64,000 bases of DNA from Pseudogymnoascus destructans (Eukaryota > Ascomycota > Leotiomycetes > Thelebolales > Thelebolaceae), in the NCBI RefSeq assembly GCF_001641265.1, contig NW_020167527.1, positions 992,001 to 1,056,000 on the forward strand, read 5' to 3'. The position numbers were made by a program, and so were the translations under genes. Positions 60,702 through 64,000 of the stretch are shown in pieces; position 1 is the stretch's first letter; each line of letters opens with the position of its first letter. Under the pieces are notes generated by a model, which worked only from the letters and a program-made list of their open reading frames with translations, searched no databases and was not told the DNA's origin.

Positions 60702-62432
60702 CTAAGCCTTGGATTTCTTCACCCTCTTAGCAGGCTTCTCAGCCTTCTCCTCTACGACGGCAGCAGCGGCGGCTTTCTTGGCCTTGGTAGGCTTCGCAGC
60801 GACGGGCTTCGCAGCGACGACAACAGGTTCCTTGACGACCTTCTTCTCGGCAGCAGCAGCTCTCTTGGGTCTAGTAGCCTTCTCCACGACAACAACTGGC
60901 TTCTCGGCGGCGGTGGCGGTGGTGGTGGTGGCTTTGAGGTTGTCGGAGGAGGCCTTGGGCTTAACCTTCTTCTGCTTCTTCTTGCTCGGCTCCTCGGTCT
61001 CGACGGTGTCGGCTTTGCGCTTGGATTCCTTGACTGGCTCAGCGACTTTGACGACGACCTCGGCGACGGGCTTTGGCTCCTCAACAACAACCTTCTCGAC
61101 CTCAGCCTCGGCAGCCTCAACCTCGGGCTCAACATCCACAACAACCTTCCCACGCGGTCTCTTCGGGATGCCCTTCGCGGATTTAAGCGCGGGGGCTTCG
61201 AATTCATATCCGATCGCCTTTAATTTCTCCTTCTTCTCCTCTCTCCGCTGCGTCTCCTTCGCGTTGCGCTTCTCCCACCCCGCCTCATCCAAACCAGCGC
61301 TCAACTTACGTCCCTCCATCTTATTCCAGGGTACTTTCTTGAAGCGTTTATTCGCGCCCTCCCACAGACTAGCATGGACCTGCTCCTCCGGCAAGACCTT
61401 GCACTTGAGGATATGCTTGAACAGCAAGTAATTATCCATAGTCTTACTAACAATCTCCGCCACATCCGCAGACGCAAACTGGACGAAGGCGTAGTGCTTG
61501 CTATTCCCCGTCTTGCGATTGCGCGACAGGCGCAGCTGCGTGATGTCGCCGAATTGCTTGAAGTACTGGCGCATCTCGTGCTCGTAGAAGCCGTGAGGGA
61601 TGCGACCCAAGTAGACTGTGCCGGGACCCGCGGAGACGGATTTTTGGGCCGCGAGCTTGGCGAGTTTGGATTTGGCTTTTTTGGAGAGTTCGGGGATGGG
61701 CTCGCCGGTGTAGCCGGGCTCGTCTGAGGCGCCGTTGACGGCTTCGTCGTCGTCGTCGCTCTCAAAGCCCTTGAGGAGGGCGGCGGTTTGGTCGTCCATT
61801 TCGATGTCGGAGTCTTCTTGGGCTTCAGCTTCGACTTCGGCCTCGACGGCAGCGGGGGCGGCGGCCTTTGCCTTCTTGGCCTTGAGGGCGGAGGCTTCGG
61901 CGTCGGGGGCGTCCTTCATCTCCTTCAACTTCTTCCTGTTCTCGGAGAGAGGCTTATCGGCGGCCTTGCCTTTCTTGCCTTTCTTCTCCTCGGTGACCTC
62001 GGCGACAACTGGTGCAGCGGCAGCCTTGGTCTTCTTGCCCTTCTTCTCCTCGGTGGCCTCCGCGACGACTGGTACGGCGGCAGCCTTGGTGGCCTTCTTG
62101 GTTGTCGGCTTCTCTACCTTGGGGGACTCGGCGGCTGGCGGGGCGGCGGCTTTGGTGGCCTTGGTCTTCGTGGCTTCGGGGGTGCCATTCTCAGCAGCTG
62201 GGGATGGTGGTTAGTTGCTGTTCAGATTGAGCAGAGGTTGGGTTTGTAGGCTTACTCTTGCGCTTCTTGGCAGGCGTGTCAACAGTCACCTTCTTCTCCT
62301 TCTTTGCGACCTCGACCTCGTCGTCGTTGGCAGCAGCTAAAAAAAATCGTCAGTCCGGGGTCCAATGCATTATTCCAAAGGAATAAAAGTATCCATACCC
62401 TTGCGCTTCTTGGACTTGAGCTCTGGTGCCAT
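60702..62432 (-). CDS. NOP15/NIFK-like nucleolar RRM protein
   Basis: Exons 62399-62432, 62256-62336 and 60702-62197 give 536 residues starting MAPELKSKKRK. A Lys/Ala/Glu-rich N-terminal half of nucleolar type has two acidic patches, including DSDIEMDDQTAALLKGFESD. A single RRM follows at about residues 220-300: VYLGRIPHGFYEHEMRQYF (RNP2), RNRKTGNSKHYAFVQFAS (RNP1), then the family signature YLLFKHILKCKVLPEEQVH and FKKVPWNKMEGRKL. The C-terminus is a long Lys/Ala/Val-rich tail. In yeast Nop15 is needed for 60S ribosome assembly at ITS2; that role is inferred from the RRM signature. The tail is much longer than in yeast Nop15. Confidence 0.9.
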
Positions 62433-62841
62433 TTTTTACAATAGTCGGGGTGGGATTGGCAAGGTGGTTTTGTTTGTGAAGGTTCGGTGGAATTGACCTC
62501 GTTCCCACCTTGAACTTTTTGAAAAACAAATTGTTATCGCGCGCTAAGATCTGGGGGTGCGGGTGCTGAGGCCGCTAGCGTGCTTTTGGGGCTTTTGGTA
62601 CTCAGCTTCGACCAAAAAGTAAATCGAAAGAGGAACAGTACTTGTTAATTACGATTTTATTTTCTGGTTTATACAATCCAAGCGACGTTCTTGTTGGATA
62701 TTTTACAATTTATACCCTTACTGTTCCGCCGATACCATTGTACACTGAAGTGCATAGTTGATGGAAAAGGAAACCTAGAGCTTCAACGAGCTTGGGAATA
62801 GGCGTCAATCCGTTCGCCTCTACGAAGGCAAGAGTTTGAAA
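62433..62841. promoter_or_regulatory. Divergent promoter between NOP15-like and SMN genes
   Basis: About 410 bp separate the two start codons. TTTTTGAAAAAC and AT-rich segments are present, but no single element can be named with confidence. Confidence 0.4.
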
Positions 62842-63559
62842 ATGTCACACAACGAAATCTGGGACGACTCGGCCTGTGTGGACTCGTGGAATGAGGCCCT
62901 TGAAGAATATAAGGTCCCGTAATTGTTGTCACGTGAGAAGTTTGGATATTGACCCATCACAGCATTATCATTCTCTACATGCTCGCGGCGAAAAAGTTGA
63001 AGACGCAATTGCCGATTATGAGAATGAAAGCAACTCGTAAGTACTGCATTCCACTTTCATCTGCTTTGCGGGACTGATTTCCTTTTATAGGAAAACTGCC
63101 GAACGCATAACGCAGGAGAATGGCGCCCCAGAGGAAACAGACGCCAGCATGATATTGGAAGACTCCGAGGGACCGAGGGTAAGGAAAGGAGAGGAAAACT
63201 CGTCATCACAGCAAGAGCATGAGGTAAGGGCCCTGCAAGGCAATCTCGTTGAAATCTCCCTTGGCAGTCCAATTTGATTAATATGACAACTTCAGGTGAG
63301 CGATAAGGTTTCCCTTGGCGAAGGAGATGGACAAAGCACTACGAAACCAAACGGTGGCACTTCCTCAGCACAGCCACCGTTGCCGCAGCATCTTATTGGA
63401 GCAGGTGGGTTACGTCCGACGATGGTGGAAACAGCACTGACGGTAGCAGTTGGTGACGAAAATCTGAAGAACCTCTTAATGTCATGGTATTACGCGGGCT
63501 ACTACACGGGCCTGTATGAGGGGCAGCAGAAAGTCAGGCCGGCGGATGAGGGAAATTAA
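62842..63559 (+). CDS. SMN (survival motor neuron) homologue with YG box
   Basis: Exons 62842-62913, 62963-63036, 63091-63223 and 63296-63559 give 180 residues; frames join throughout. The N-terminus MSHNEIWDDSACVDSWNEAL is the Gemin2-binding type helix, and exon 2 continues it (YHSLHARGEKVEDAIADYEN). The middle is disordered. The C-terminus LLMSWYYAGYYTGLYEGQQ is the YG-box self-association motif. There is no Tudor domain, as in fission yeast Smn1. The protein works with Gemin2 in Sm-ring assembly on snRNAs. The first intron has a GTCCCG donor, unlike the GTAAGT/GTAAGG of the others, so that junction is the least certain. Confidence 0.88.
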
Positions 63560-64000
63560 GGTGCTAATTGTGGCCTAATTGGCCACATCGACTGGTAAAG
63601 ACTGCGATTCTGGGACAGGACGGGTTTGGAGACAGCCCGGGATGACAAATGCTGGCCTGACGCTAATACGTGTAGCCTATGCATAGCAGGTCCCAAAGAG
63701 TAGATTATTGAAAAGAAGACCCGCTTGTGCTTTCTTCTACGAAAGCACCGCGGGGCAGTTGGCCCAGGCAAACATATACTGTGGCGTACACGATTTGGAA
63801 AGGCGATGTCAGGTCATGGAGAGTACACAATTATAGATTCCTGTACCCAAGGGAACGGATTAATAAATCCCCAATAAGAACTCTTCGTCCGATAATAATT
63901 GTGAGGTTGCAGGCTGGCCGACGTGGTGTCGTTCAAGGTCGTACCCCTGCCGCTTGAGCCTCCCGGCGCCGAGGAAGCTCAAACGCGATCCGAGACACGT
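63560..64000. other. Right-edge stretch, no gene seen
   Basis: Only short frames are present; nothing recognisable before the window ends. Confidence 0.4.

Overview
The window reads as nuclear DNA of a filamentous ascomycete (Pezizomycotina). Genes carry short GT-AG introns (about 48-235 bp) with CTAAC/CTGAC-like branch sites. The recognisable gene set is fungal: MET6 methionine synthase, a KRE6/SKN1-type beta-1,6-glucan protein, GET1, a GPI-anchored yapsin-like protease, UreG, a NOP15-like RRM protein and an SMN homologue with a YG box. The class of ascomycete cannot be fixed from the sequence alone.

Left part (1-24 kb): a gene end runs off the left edge. Two pieces of a shattered GH3 beta-glucosidase gene follow, then a decayed hAT transposon, then a pogo-type element carrying two solo LTRs (4.7-8.0 kb). 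An intact Mutator-like element (8.09-10.39 kb) is flanked by a perfect 9-bp target duplication. After one secreted Ser/Thr-rich protein gene (10.9-12.0 kb) comes a four-level transposon nest (about 14.4-18.3 kb). A 5'-truncated chromodomain Ty3/gypsy element (19.2-23.5 kb) ends this part.

Middle (24-32 kb): a host island with MET6 and an 899-residue protein of unknown function. From 32.5 to 42.1 kb transposons dominate again: the other two GH3 pieces, one cut by a TA-flanked pogo-type element; a second copy of the 4.7-kb pogo element; a Mutator end fragment; a RIP-decayed pogo-type element with a 24-bp minisatellite; and LTR fragments.

Right part (42-64 kb): ordinary, gene-dense euchromatin: UreG, an unknown 596-residue protein, the KRE6-like gene, one more pogo remnant, tRNA-Ala(CGC), an unknown multi-pass membrane protein, GET1, a PTAR1-like protein, the yapsin-like protease, NOP15-like and SMN.

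The two observations I rate highest are these. First, the intact Mutator-like transposase gene is packed with perfect short inverted repeats: at least thirteen stems of 10 bp or more in about 1.9 kb, several inside conserved catalytic or zinc-binding codons. Second, one GH3 gene can be followed as four pieces whose order and orientation imply two inversions, the larger about 33 kb and spanning MET6, with transposon sequence at the breakpoints.
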